A stretch of DNA of 64,000 nucleotides, from contig ML991836.1 in the NCBI GenBank assembly GCA_010094025.1, forward strand, positions 1 through 64,000. The letters run 5' to 3'. A model generated the notes under the pieces. It was not told the origin of the DNA and ran no database searches. It was given only the letters and a program-made list of their open reading frames with translations. The stretch is from Viridothelium virens (taxonomy: Eukaryota; Ascomycota; Dothideomycetes; Trypetheliales; Trypetheliaceae). This document shows, piece by piece, positions 47,957-59,178 of this stretch. How positions within the stretch are numbered: the first letter of the stretch is position 1; each line of letters begins with the position of its first letter. A program made the position numbers and the translations under genes.

Positions 47957-49337
47957 ATGGTCACGACCCTTCCGGAGAAGCTTCGCACTGCCGAGATCTC
48001 TCCGTTTGCCCTACGGGCGGCGCAAGTGGAGAAAGTCAGGCCCATCATATCATACTGGTGTACGTGAAATAGTAAAGCTGTCTTGAATATAGCTTACTGA
48101 GTGGCTAAAGGCAACTACTGGATCGTCCAGCAAATACTTTCTAGGAGCCTTCACACGCAAGACAATGACTGCTTAGCATACACAACGAATCTTATGGACA
48201 AGCTCGAGCAGGTCAAGACGGAAAATGCGGTCAACGACGCCATACAAGACGATGTTGCCGCCCAGGCATACGTTGAACAGTTCGGCTTAGAGACATTTAG
48301 CAGAGCGGATACTGCTGTTCGAGCGGATAAAGTATCAGCGTAAGAGCTTGATTCTGGCAAACACAAGCAACTCAGCTCAAGCGCTTCACAGGCAGACAGC
48401 AGACACTTTTCAAGCAGCAGCCACTTTCCTCAATCTTCTCCAAATCTTTGGCCCGCTCGATCCAGAGATAGCTGCGAAGTCTAAATATGCCAAGTATCAC
48501 GCGGTTCGAATAGCTAAGGCAATTAAGGCTGGGGAAGACCCCAATCTCTCCAATCCAAAAGCCCCACCCCCACCTACAGTTGAAGACGCAGTAGGCGTCG
48601 ACGAAAATGATCCAGATGTACAGATCACAAATGGAGACACACCAAGTGCTCCGATTATAAGCGGCTCAGAGCCTGCTCCCGTTCTCTACACACCAAATGC
48701 AAAATCTTCCACTGCAGTCTCCCCGGTAGGAGTACCGATGGCTTCTGGCTCAGAAACATTGTCTCCCTATCCAGACCAGGGATCTCCAGAAGTATCGCCG
48801 GAGAAGGATAGAAGTAATTCAGTTGGCGGCGGCTATTTTCCTTCTGCTCCTGCTACGTTCAGTTCGGAGAACCCAGAACCAAGCTTACCCACAGCTCCTG
48901 AAATCCCTTCTGCACCTTCCGGCATTCCTCCCTCTCCACCAATAGCACCTAGTCTTGATCCATCGAGCTTCTATACCACCACGCCTACACCAGCAACAGC
49001 ACCCGCATTTGCACCAGTACCAGCGCACTCACCTGTACCTGCGCCTGCTCCCCTCTCGCACCCGACGACGAACGTGACCTCACCACCCCCACCTGTAGCG
49101 CCTGTGATCCCATCGGTGCCTTCGGTTCCATCAGTGCTATCACCGCCGACGCAGCCACTTGCTTATGCACCGTCAGCTCAGGTTTTGCCGCCAACTGGAG
49201 GCTATAGAGCCGACGAGGAATCAGTGGTGAGCGCGCAGAAGCATGCCAGGTGGGCGGTGTCAGCGCTGAATTTCGAGGATGTTGACACGGCTGTGAAAGA
49301 GTTGAATATTGCACTTCAGGCACTGGGAGCAAGATGA
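47957..49337 (+). CDS. VTA1: Vta1, Vps4 ATPase cofactor of the ESCRT pathway
   Basis: Three exons, 47957-48059, 48111-48339 and 48392-49337, give 425 residues. The first splice uses GTACGT and restores 'RPIISYWCNYWIVQQIL', the signature of the N-terminal helical domain that binds ESCRT-III/Did2. The middle 200 residues are Pro/Ala/Ser-rich and disordered. The last 45 residues ('VSAQKHARWAVSALNFEDVDTAVKELNIALQAL') are the conserved C-terminal dimer domain that binds and stimulates Vps4. Vta1 helps disassemble ESCRT-III at multivesicular bodies. All conserved ends are present. Confidence 0.94.
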
Positions 49338-49919
49338 ATGAGTTTGCACAGAGTCCATGAATTTGCCTGGACAGAAACGCTCAAACATAGCGCAAGACAT
49401 CCTAGCCAGAGCATTAGGACGACATTGTTGTCCCACTGCTGATCTAGCGAGGGACTCCACAGACATAATAAGTGGAATTCCGGGAATCAGCACAGCAACA
49501 ACGCTAGAAGAGGACGGCCTAGTGGCCATCAGGAAGAGCATCTTCGAATAACACGTCTTACCTATCGTATGCGTGCATTTGAGATTGCTAAGATGCTACC
49601 ACTCTACAGCTCGTCAAGTGCTGTAGTGTATGTAGCACCGGCGATCTCGAGTAGCAGTTGACTTCTGTACACTTCGAAGCAGTACAAATGCTCAGAGATT
49701 GGTGCAAAACGTAGTGATGCGCAATACAAATTTCGTGTGTATATATAGCGTACAGATACTGGGATTCGCCTCGAAAATGTTTAAACTAAGAGGAACCTGG
49801 CGGGATATCAAAACCAACAGACGCAGTAATCATCTTAACCGCGAACCAGCATTGAAATGCGAAACTTCTCCTCCCAACCATGTTTTATACTGCCGCTAGG
49901 CACAGTCCCTCCCAGTGGC
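49338..49919. other. Intergenic between convergent genes
   Basis: 582 bp between the VTA1 stop and the LMBR1-type gene stop. A short frame at 49357-49551 lacks support. No element was recognised. Confidence 0.5.
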
Positions 49920-51799
49920 TCACCAATTCGAATCCCGTCCCACTCCATCCTCCTCTCTTCCCACCGCCCCCTCATCTCCGCCACCCGTCCCATAATCTCT
50001 TTGTCGCCCCTTACTCCTCCCCACAATGTCATTCCACGTAGCGCCAAACCTTCTTCCCGTGCTCGCCAACAACCCCTCCTCTTCGCGTTCCTCCAAATCC
50101 GCATCTACTTGCCCCATATTCACCCTCGGTGCCCGCACCAACGTCGTCACGAACACGATCAGGTAGATACCCAAGAACGCGAACTGCGCCCAGAAGTCGA
50201 CGACACCGAAGAAGGGGAAGTTGACATTGACGCGGTTGATGAAGGTGCTGACTACGGACGGCGTGCAAACATTGTGTGCAGCGGGATTGGACGCAAGCTC
50301 CGAGCACGGCTTGATGGCATCTGGATGCTCTTTACAGGAAGGTTGAGTCGTTTCGTCGTTGACGGGCATATCACAGTAGGTCTGTGGGCCGAAGGTAGCA
50401 TACTGGGGCGCGATGAGCATCGCAAGGCTGTAGTTGAGGGCGAGGACGATGAGAGTCAGGAGGACTGTAGCAGTGAGGAGGGCCTGAGGCGAGGTGTGGC
50501 CTTTGCGAATGGTGAAGAGGGTGACCCAGAGGAAGCGGATACCGATGGTGGCAATGCCAATGATGGAGGAGGAAAAGAGGAGAAGGGTGAGAATGAGGAA
50601 GAGGACATAGTCGATTGGAAAGACGGCTGCGGTTTTGACGAAAATCCAGTTCAAGGGTTGGAAGATGTTGATGTGGCCAAGGACATAGCCGCAGTTCGTC
50701 TTACAGATGGAGTTCTTAGCTTTGTCGATACCGGTGATAAGCATGGAGACGAAGATTACGAGGGAAAGGACAACAAGGAGAAGGCCACCGAGAAGCTTGA
50801 CGGGTCGGAAGATAGCACCGAGTTTATTCCAGGTCTTAACGAGCCAGGACTGGCCCTCACCGGTTGCATCTGCTGCAAGCCGCTCTCTTCGGATCAAAGT
50901 CCGCTCTTCTCGTGTCAGTGCTTCAAGCTCACGGCGATCGCGTGAATTAAGTCCACCCGGCCGTCCTTCGTTTCGCATTTCAAGCTGTCTTTGGCGCTCG
51001 CGGTTTTGCTGCAGTTGAGAGGCGGTATTGGCAGCGAGGTCTGGAGCTGATACCGACGGTGCAGATCTAATCATAGCCACTGGTAACAAAGCAAGTCCGC
51101 TAGCTGTGTACAAGCAATAGATCATAGTACCAATCAGTGTCAAAAGACCAATTGCAAAGGATAACGCTCGTTCTGGGCCTAAAATATGTGTTAGACATGG
51201 CCCCGAAGTAGATATTTCTTGCAAGCGAATTTTGTAAACTTACGGTTGTCTGATAATAAATGCTTGAAATAATCTAGGTCCAGAGGGTTCCCTTTCATAC
51301 TTCTTGCCGCAGGCACGAAAAAGCCAATCAGGAAAAGGATGATACAGATCAGAAGGAAGACCACGGTATACTTCAGAGCCCCCCAGATTCGACTGACAAT
51401 TGTCTGATTGCCTTGTTCCGTGGCTACCTCGTCGTAGTCCTCATAGTAGAAGTATGAAAAGGGAATGACCAGCAGACAAAGAACTGCATCCAATGAATAC
51501 AACGTGTAGTATACGACTCGCAACGTATAGAGCATATCTTCTACTTTTTCTGGAGTAGCCCAATCCTTTTTACGACCTTGGCTCGAAAGACTCGTGGAGG
51601 AGACCAAGGCGATGTCGACTGGCATGAGTAGGACGGTGGCTAAGAGCGAGGTCATTGTAAAGATGCAGACTGTCGTAATTGAAGCTGTTCGTTCTCTTGG
51701 TGTCTGGTATATGTAGATGGTCACCGATGCAATTGCGATGCAAAGAACGAGTGCGACAGCATATGCCACCCATATTAGACTCGTTTGTATGAGAGCCAT
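49920..51799 (-). CDS. LMBR1/LMBD1-type membrane protein (probable lysosomal cobalamin transporter)
   Basis: Two exons, 51799-51244 and 51178-49920, joined across a 65 bp intron (GTAAGT donor, TTTTAG acceptor), give 604 residues. Nine or so membrane segments are visible, beginning '[26 protein letters not shown]'. A long charged loop in the middle ('[23 protein letters not shown]') separates two halves, as in LMBD1. Fungal members are annotated as vacuolar/lysosomal cobalamin transporters by similarity to human LMBRD1, though most fungi do not use B12, so the substrate may differ. The C-terminal tail is Gly/Arg-rich. It diverges from CFT1 across 405 bp. Confidence 0.88.
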
Positions 51800-52204
51800 G
51801 GCTGGAGCTGTTGGAGGCGACTGAGTCGGCCTCGAGAAGAGTTTCCTTAGTACAGAGTAGGATCGCTAGATCGAATAGCCGTCTGCGTTGAATTGTGGAC
51901 GATAAGACTGCAGACTCAGTCTAACCCCACAGTCCACAGAGTCAATGGGAGCAGAGTCAGTGAAAGAGCATGCAGGGTAAGGTGGAAAAGTAGGTAGATA
52001 GGTACTGTACTCTGTCGAGCTACTCCATGCAGGTGTAGACCAGCAGGGTTGTTGTTGCGACGTAGGGATGACGCCAGGCTGCAGCTCCGCGCGGAAGGAA
52101 CGTGGGAAGCCGACCCCGACGCGCTGAAGCTAACGCGACTTTTTCGAAGCTCCGAGTCTCCTAGCTATCCATTGACAAAGCAGCCATCACAGCACGAGCA
52201 TGCA
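51800..52204. promoter_or_regulatory. Shared promoter region of the LMBR1-type gene and CFT1
   Basis: 405 bp between diverging starts. The CFT1 frame is open upstream of 52205, but the conserved 'MLCYTEL' start lies at 52205, so this stretch is taken as leader and promoter. Confidence 0.5.
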
Positions 52205-55200
52205 ATGCTATGCTATACCGAGCTGATCCCGCCGACTGCTATCGAGCAGTCGGTTGTTCTTCCCTTCACTTCTCCGAAAGCTACCAACCTCATCGTCGCA
52301 AAGACCTCCTTGCTCCAAATCTTCGAGCTCAAGAATGTCACAGAATTAACAACCCGACCAGCCGATGGCGCGCAAGATAACAATACCGTCGAAGGAAGCC
52401 TATCGACTCAGCGCTCAGAATCGCGAACGAAACTGGTACTCGTTAGCGAGCATGTTGTGTCAGGCGTCATAACATCACTGGCTCGTATTAACATTCAAAA
52501 TAGCAAGAGCGGAGGAAGCGCTCTATTGGTATCGTTTCAAGATGCTAAACTCAGCTTACTCGAATGGGATCCTGAATACTATGGGCTTTCCACAATATCG
52601 GTGCACTACTATGAAGGGGAAGATTTGCAGGGCGCCCCCTGGACTCCACCCACTGGTCAATATTACAATTACTTGAAAGCAGATCCAAGTAGCAGATGCG
52701 CTACATTAAAGTTCGGAGCTCGACACTTGGCCATTCTGCCCTTTCGTCAGCCTGGGGATGACTTAGTTGAGGACTTTGATCCAGACATTGATGAGCCACC
52801 TGCAAAAGACAAGACAGCGGCGGCATTGGCAGAGGAAGCGGAGGAGCATAAGACACCATATGCGTCATCATTCGTGTTGCCGTTGACAGCTCTGGATCCA
52901 GCGCTAGTCCATCCGATCCATCTAGATTTTCTGTATGAATACCGAGAACCTACCTTTGGAATCGTTTCGAGCTTGAAAGAACCCTCATCTGCGCTTCTAG
53001 AAGAACGCAAGGATGTCGTGAACTACAATGTTTACACGCTCGACCTTGATCAGCGTGCTTCTACTACCCTTCTCTCTGTCTCCGGTCTTCCATCGGATAT
53101 CTTCGAACTTGTCCCACTCCCACTTCCTGTTGGAGGGGCCTTACTGGTTGGTAGCAATGAATTCATTCATGTTGACCAGGCTGGTAATACCAGTGCTGTG
53201 GCCGTGAATGACTTTGCTCGACAATGCTCAGCATTTCCAATGGCTGACCAGTCGGATCTTGGTTTGAAACTTGAAGGATGTGCTATTGAACAATTTGGGG
53301 CTGACAATGGCGACACGCTAATAGTCCTGCACTCCGGAGAACTCGCTATTTTGAGCTTCAAAATCGACGGAAGGTCAGTTTCTGGCCTATCGGTACACAA
53401 AGTGTCACAAGACCAGGGCGGAGCCTTACCTGGTACTCGTCCGTCCTGCATCTCTAATCTGGGCCGTGGCAAGCTCTTTGTTGGTAGTGAGGAAGGCGAT
53501 TCTGCGGTGCTGGGCTGGTCGTACAAGGCACCACAGTTGACTCGCAAGCGATCGCATGCACAAATGCTTGAAGACGATGCAGATGTGGATTTCAATGAAG
53601 AGGATCTAGAGGACCTTGATGATGACCTCTACGGTGGTGGCAGTGCTGCTCCGAAACAACAGATCTCTTCGGCAGGTCCAACGTCACCGACATACTACCT
53701 ATTCAAGATCCATGATACCTTGACTAATCTAGGCCCTGCCTCGGCAGTAGCAATCGGTAAGGCTTCAGCGCTACGCACATATCAAGAAGACACGAATGTG
53801 AATGAGGCAAGGGCTCATCAGGAACTCCTCGTCTCAGCGGGTCGTGGTCAAGCTGGAGCAATAACTATTCTAAATCGCACAGTCGGACCTAAATCTGCAC
53901 GATACCAATCTATCGCGGGGGCACGAGATTTGTGGTCAGTATATGCAAGAGCTTCAGCACCGAAAGGCATGCCTCAACCGGCAAACGGTCAAGTAGACGC
54001 CGAAGCAGCTCTCTCATCGGACTCTAATTATGCTCGTTTTGTTATTGTGTCGAAGCGCTCACAAGATGATGTCGAGGAATCCATTGTACTCAAAGTGACC
54101 GAAACAAGCCTCGAAGAGATGAAAGATAGCGATTTTGAGTTCGATGCTGGAGCCACAATAGATGTCGGAACCTTGGCAAGAGGCACTCGAATCGTACAGA
54201 TTCTTAAGAGTGAAGTTCGGAGCTATAATCACGGTAAGCCTCCCTCGCTCTTCCGATTTATTGGTGAAAAACGTTTCTCTGAGCACTCGTTACCACACAC
54301 AGCGGATAGCCTAATCTATGCGTTCGAGACTGGACGCTCTTCTGCATTTGTCTCGCTCCGCTTATACTCCACAATGCTATTACCTTTGATATTCGGTTAT
54401 AGCAGAAGGCCCAATAAAAGACCATCGCCATTGAGGCTCAGGTTGTATTCTTGGCTTAAAATGTGTTATGTATCTTCACGTTTTATAGAACAATGCCAAA
54501 TATCATCACTTCGTCTATTTCTCTCCAGAGTGAAAATTTGAACATTCCAAGCGCTCCAACATCACGCAACTTCTGATAGACATTTGCTAACGATCAAACT
54601 CTATGCAGATTTCGGTTTAGAGCAAATTCTTCCCATAGTAGATGAATCCTCAGATGCCGAACTGAAAGTTGTTAGTACGAGCTTTGCAGACCCCTATCTA
54701 TTCATCAGACGTGATGATTCAGGCATAATGATCCTTAAGGCGGACGAAAGGGGCGAAATTGATGAGCTGGAAAAAGCCGAGTTTATATCCAAGAACAAGT
54801 GGTCCTCTGGTTCCTTGTATCGCACAACAGACTCGGTCGACTCGACCCTACTCTACCTTCTTGGCGCGGATGGGGGGCTGAAGGTAGGTCGTTTTCTGGA
54901 GGCATCTAGCTCAACCGTCACTAATGGTAGTTACAGATTTTCAATTTACCTGATCTATCTGTACCAATCTACTCAATCGCAAGTCTGAGCTATCTTCCAC
55001 CAGTTCTCGTGCCAGGAGAAGTCCCACGCAGATCTGCTGCACGCGAGCAACTTGCCGAAGTTCTTGTGGCGGATCTTGGAGACGCGTCCAGCAAATCTCC
55101 CCATCTTATTGTAGGTTTGACATCCAAACGTGCGCATTCCGCTTGCTGACACTTCACAGGTCCGAACATCATGGGACGATGTAACCATTTACAAGCCTTA

Positions 55201-57212
55201 TCACTTCCCAGAAACAGACACCGGACAGCCTTTCACGTCAAATTTACGTTGGAGGAAGCTGGACCAACCGCTCATGGCCAATTGGGCAGATTCGGATGAT
55301 TTCCTAGCTGAAGAAGGATCAAGACTGCAGTATCTAGCAGATATTGGTGGTTATAGCGCTGTCTTTGTCAAGGGTCCCACATCGAGCTTAATTATCAAGG
55401 AGGCGTCGAGTGCACCCAGAATCCTGGAGGTACAGACCCCAGATATCCAGGGGCTGACAACTTTTCACACGGCGCGATGCGAGAGAGGCTTTGCCTACAT
55501 TGGACAAGACGTAAGTGTTGATGAAAAGGTGTAATACGATTACTTAGCTATTTTCAGGATAAGCTACATGAAGCTCAGCTTCCTCCGCAGACGAAATACG
55601 GTCAGACAGGGTGGGCGACACGCAAGCTCCAAATCCAAGAAGATGTTCTTGGCATATGCTTTCATGAAAAGCAAAACGTCTATGCATTAGGGACAAGCAA
55701 GCCCACTGATTTCAAACTTTCGGAGGCTGATACCTACAAAGAGTATGGTAGAGAGGGTAAGAGTCGACTACGTACTTGTCCAAGTTTGACTTATTCTAAT
55801 AACATGCGATAGATAGTGATACACTACCAAAGGTCGACCAAAGCTCTCTAAAGCTTCTGGATCCGAACACATGGACGGTCATTGATGAGTAAGTTTTGCA
55901 AGAAGTACACAATATATAGATGGTCAGACATTGACAGTTGTCAAGACACTCTTTGGTGCCTTTCGAGACGATCATGAGTATGCAGACAATGGTTCTAGAA
56001 ACATCAGAAGCAACACACGACCGCAAAGAGCTCGTGGTCGTTGGCACAACCTTTGTCCGCGGGGAGGACCTTGCAACGCGAGGCCGAATCTACATATTCG
56101 ATATCGTGGATGTGGTGCCTGAACCTGGACGACCAGAAACTAACAAAAATCTAAAGTTGTTTGCACAAGAAGAAGTCCAAGGTGCAGTGAGCGCTATAAC
56201 TTCGATAGGATCACAAGGTTGCTTTGCGATAGCACAGGGTCAAAAAATCATGGTTCGAGGGATCAAAGAAGATGGTCTGTTGACGCCAACCATTTTACCC
56301 GTAGCCTTCCTGGATGCGCAATGCTACACCAGTGTCTTAAAGAACCTACCACATACAGGTTATTGCCTGATTGGAGACGCTTTGAAAGGGGTGTGGTTCG
56401 CTGGGTATACCGTAAGTTCAGATCGGAACGTGCAATCAGCGCAAGATACACAAATCACTGACCCACTATCATTACAGGAGGAGCCCTACAGAATGGTACT
56501 CTTCGGAAAAGGTCGTTCTTCTATGGAAACTATAAACGCCGAATTTCTTCCCAACGATAAACAACTCCACTTCGCTGTTGCAGACGCAGACTCGAACCTC
56601 CACATCCTCCAATTCGATCCCGACCGTAAGCTAACCAAATCATTCCGCCCCACTCATCAAGCATCTCACTAACATCTCCTCACCATAGACCCAAAGTCCC
56701 TCTCAGGCCAACGCCTCCTCCACAAATCCACCTTCCACACCGGCCACTTCCCCAGCACCATGACGCTCGTCTCCTTCCCCACACCCACCCACCAGTCCAC
56801 CACCACCACCAACAGCATCCCGAACGGCACCGCCGCCGACCACCCCATGCCGGATGCCCACGACTCTCACCCACCCCACACGTACTCCATCCTGCTCAGC
56901 ACGCAGTCCGGCGCCCTCGCGCACCTGACGCCCCTGTCCGAGCCCGCGTACCGACGCCTCGGCGCGCTGCAGACGGCGCTCACGCCGGTGCTCGAGCACG
57001 CCGCGGGGTTGAATCCGCGCGCGTACCGCGCTGTGGAGACGGAGCAGGGGTTGGGGAGCCGCGGCGTGGTAGATGGGGGGTTGGTGCGTAGGATTTGGGA
57101 ACTTGGGAGCCAGAGGAGGGCGGAGGTGCTGGGGAGGTGTGGGATTGAGGGGTGGGAGATTAGGGAGGATCTGCAGGTTTGTGGGAAGGGAGGGCTTGGG
57201 GGGTTGCTGTGA
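52205..57212 (+). CDS. CFT1: Cft1/CPSF160, pre-mRNA 3'-end processing scaffold
   Basis: Nine exons: 52205-54233, 54609-54883, 54937-55110, 55160-55510, 55558-55756, 55813-55888, 55946-56411, 56478-56625 and 56689-57212. All phases agree, giving 1413 residues, normal for the family. The start '[17 protein letters not shown]' is the conserved one; the longer open frame before it is leader. It is a three-propeller CPSF-A protein. Landmarks are '[16 protein letters not shown]', an acidic insert near residue 460, '[17 protein letters not shown]', and the C-terminal CPSF-A region '[27 protein letters not shown]'. In the nucleus it helps recognise the poly(A) signal in the cleavage and polyadenylation factor. 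Oddities: the first intron is 375 bp against about 47-66 bp for the others; the 66 bp intron at 56412-56477 is stopless and a multiple of three; the last exon is much more GC-rich than the rest. Confidence 0.95.
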
Positions 57213-57226
57213 GCGGATTTGTGGAT

Positions 57227-57287
57227 GGGGAGTGGAAAGGCGAAGGGGAGTGGAAAGGCGAAGGGGAGTGGAAAGGCGAAGGGGAGT
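57227..57287 (+). repeat. 18 bp minisatellite, about 3.4 copies
   Basis: Unit 'ggggagtggaaaggcgaa' is repeated three times perfectly and then begins a fourth copy. It lies 15 bp past the CFT1 stop codon, in its 3' untranslated region. Confidence 0.9.
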
Positions 57288-57546
57288 TGGAGAATGAGAA
57301 GGCGTGGAGGATGAGTGGATTTGAGGGAGATTGAAAGATTTTTGTAACACTAGAGTAGAAAAGCTAGGTTCCTATGGTATGCGCTGAAGTATTCCGGCCC
57401 TTTCTTTCGTAAGAAGCTTCTCCAAGCAAACTCTGTTACATTTTGCGAATCTCATGATAGCAACGCCGCCGCCTCAGCACTATCAGTCTTCCCTTCGTAT
57501 TTTGCTAGGCTGTCGCTTTTTAAGGCAAGTCTAGGCATGCTCATTC

Positions 57547-58783
57547 TTACATCAGATTGCAGCGAGCTGGATGCGGATAACAGAGAGGCCGACTTGCAAC
57601 AATCCAGCGGGTGTCTATTTCAGGCCCAGTCATCTTGCGGAAACGACGCCGATCCCTCTCGGTCACTGGAGGTGGCACAGAAAGCCATTTCAAAAGAGGC
57701 CCGACATAGATATAGTCTACGACTCGTCGACAGAAGGGCTTAGTCCGCGGATCCAGAGCTTCCTGCTCTCGATTGGACGGCTCATGATCTGACACAGCGG
57801 TTCTTTCGTCGTCAACGAAATCAAGTGCATCTGCATAAACAGGAGTCATAAGCAAGAGCTCGAGTCGATAAAAGTACGCTCTCACGAGCCATTGAGCAGA
57901 TCAAGCGCACTTCTGAAGGCATTCACAACTTGTACGTCTGACGATGGAATCAGCGAGACCTGGAAGATTCATAGCTTTTGACATAGAAGAACATACAATG
58001 CTGTCTCTTTTGCTCCAATTGCCGTTCTTCATGATTGACGAAAGTCGCTTGTGTTTTCAACCTGGGAGTCGTCAGAACTCCTTAGAGATAATTCAGCTGA
58101 TACTCGACTTACCGCTTGTACGACCGGTCCGTCTCACGAAGAGCCCCGGCTGTAGCCCATTGGCAAAAGAACTTTTCGTGTCTCAGTGACAGACCTATAA
58201 ATGAGATAGGACATCTTACCTGGGATAAATGATCAAAGTCTTGCAGTAGCTGATGTTCGACCTGGTTCCGCTCTTTGATCATGTCGTGATATCTCATCTC
58301 CAGGCCAGACCAGTTGAAATATTGCATAGGTTCATCGGGCTCCGCTTCCAGATTGGTCTGATCTTCTGGTGTTGCTGGTGGGCTAGCGTGAAGTTGCTCG
58401 AAAGGTATTCGCGAGTCACCGCCTTCATATTGAGCCACAAGATCGACGTCAGGGCCTTCAAATATTTGATGCTCCGTTTTTATTTCTGGCGGTTCTACGA
58501 TGTCTTTTGTGTGGGCATAAGACGAGGGCGGTCCGTGGGGACCGGATTGAGACGAAGGGGGCTCAGATTTGTGCTGTGGATCTAAAATCACGTGCTTGGA
58601 TGCACTTGTCTCGACCATTTTATCATCCTGATTTACAGATGGTCTCGGTGGAGGGCCCATCATCATGGATGGTAGCTCCTCTGGGGGAGTTTTGTGGTTT
58701 GCGCTGTAGAGCGGAAGGGAAGTCTCAGCAACCGGCGGAGGGGAATAGGATTCTTCCGAATCAGGATTCGGTGAAGAACTCAT
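57547..58783 (-). CDS. Unrecognised protein, Pro/Ser-rich with a helical segment; structure incomplete
   Basis: The ATG at 58783 opens 'MSSSPNPDSEESYSPPP', a Pro/Ser/Glu-rich region of about 150 residues, then a helical part ('MIKERNQVEHQLLQDFDHLSQ'). A GTAAG after that would give a 25 bp intron, too short, so the frame is read through to 'GALRETDRSYK'. A real GTAAGT then leads, after a CCCAG acceptor, to 'LKTQATFVNHEERQLEQKRQ'. A GTATGT donor follows, and finally a probable last exon with 'DALDFVDDERTAVSDHEPSN' ending near 57547. I could not join the last exons in one phase. No family recognised; likely nuclear or cytosolic. Confidence 0.45.
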
Positions 58784-59178
58784 TTTCCACCTTTAATTTT
58801 TTCGCAGTCATGCCTCGGTCAGTAGTGGAGAGAAGAGAGTGCCCGTAAAGATGTGCGGTTGTGTCTCAGACGCGAATCACGCGTCACGACTAAACGCCAA
58901 AGCATGTGATCATTTCTGGTCATGCAACACTGGAGGTTCATTATCAACCTTGAAGCACACCTAGCGCTTCTCTTTATCTACACCTCAACTCTCACCTAAA
59001 CTTCCAACACACTGACATTTACTGCCTATCAAATGCGGACTATGTGTTCCGCGCTCTAGCTCCGCTTTTTGCGTTTGAATATCAGAGTCAGGCTAGCAAC
59101 GCTCTGGCTTCAAAATGGTTCAACAGTCCAAGCCACCAAACCCCACTCGAGGCCGCTCCTGGTCATTTGTCCCTAAAT
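58784..59178. promoter_or_regulatory. Shared upstream region of the unrecognised gene and ATG14
   Basis: 395 bp between diverging starts. The ATG14 frame is open from 59044, but has no ATG before 59179. Confidence 0.5.

Noticed and set aside
49857-50945. 362-codon plus-strand frame over the LMBR1-type gene
   Set aside because: Antisense to a clear multi-pass membrane protein with a good splice junction; the acidic translation is the mirror of hydrophobic codons.
52049-52204. N-terminal extension of CFT1
   Set aside because: The frame is open but the conserved family start is the ATG at 52205; the upstream residues have no counterpart in known Cft1 proteins.
58209-58233. 25 bp intron after 'DHLSQ' in the unrecognised gene near 58.2 kb
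   Set aside because: Too short for fungal spliceosomes, and the frame reads through it without a stop.
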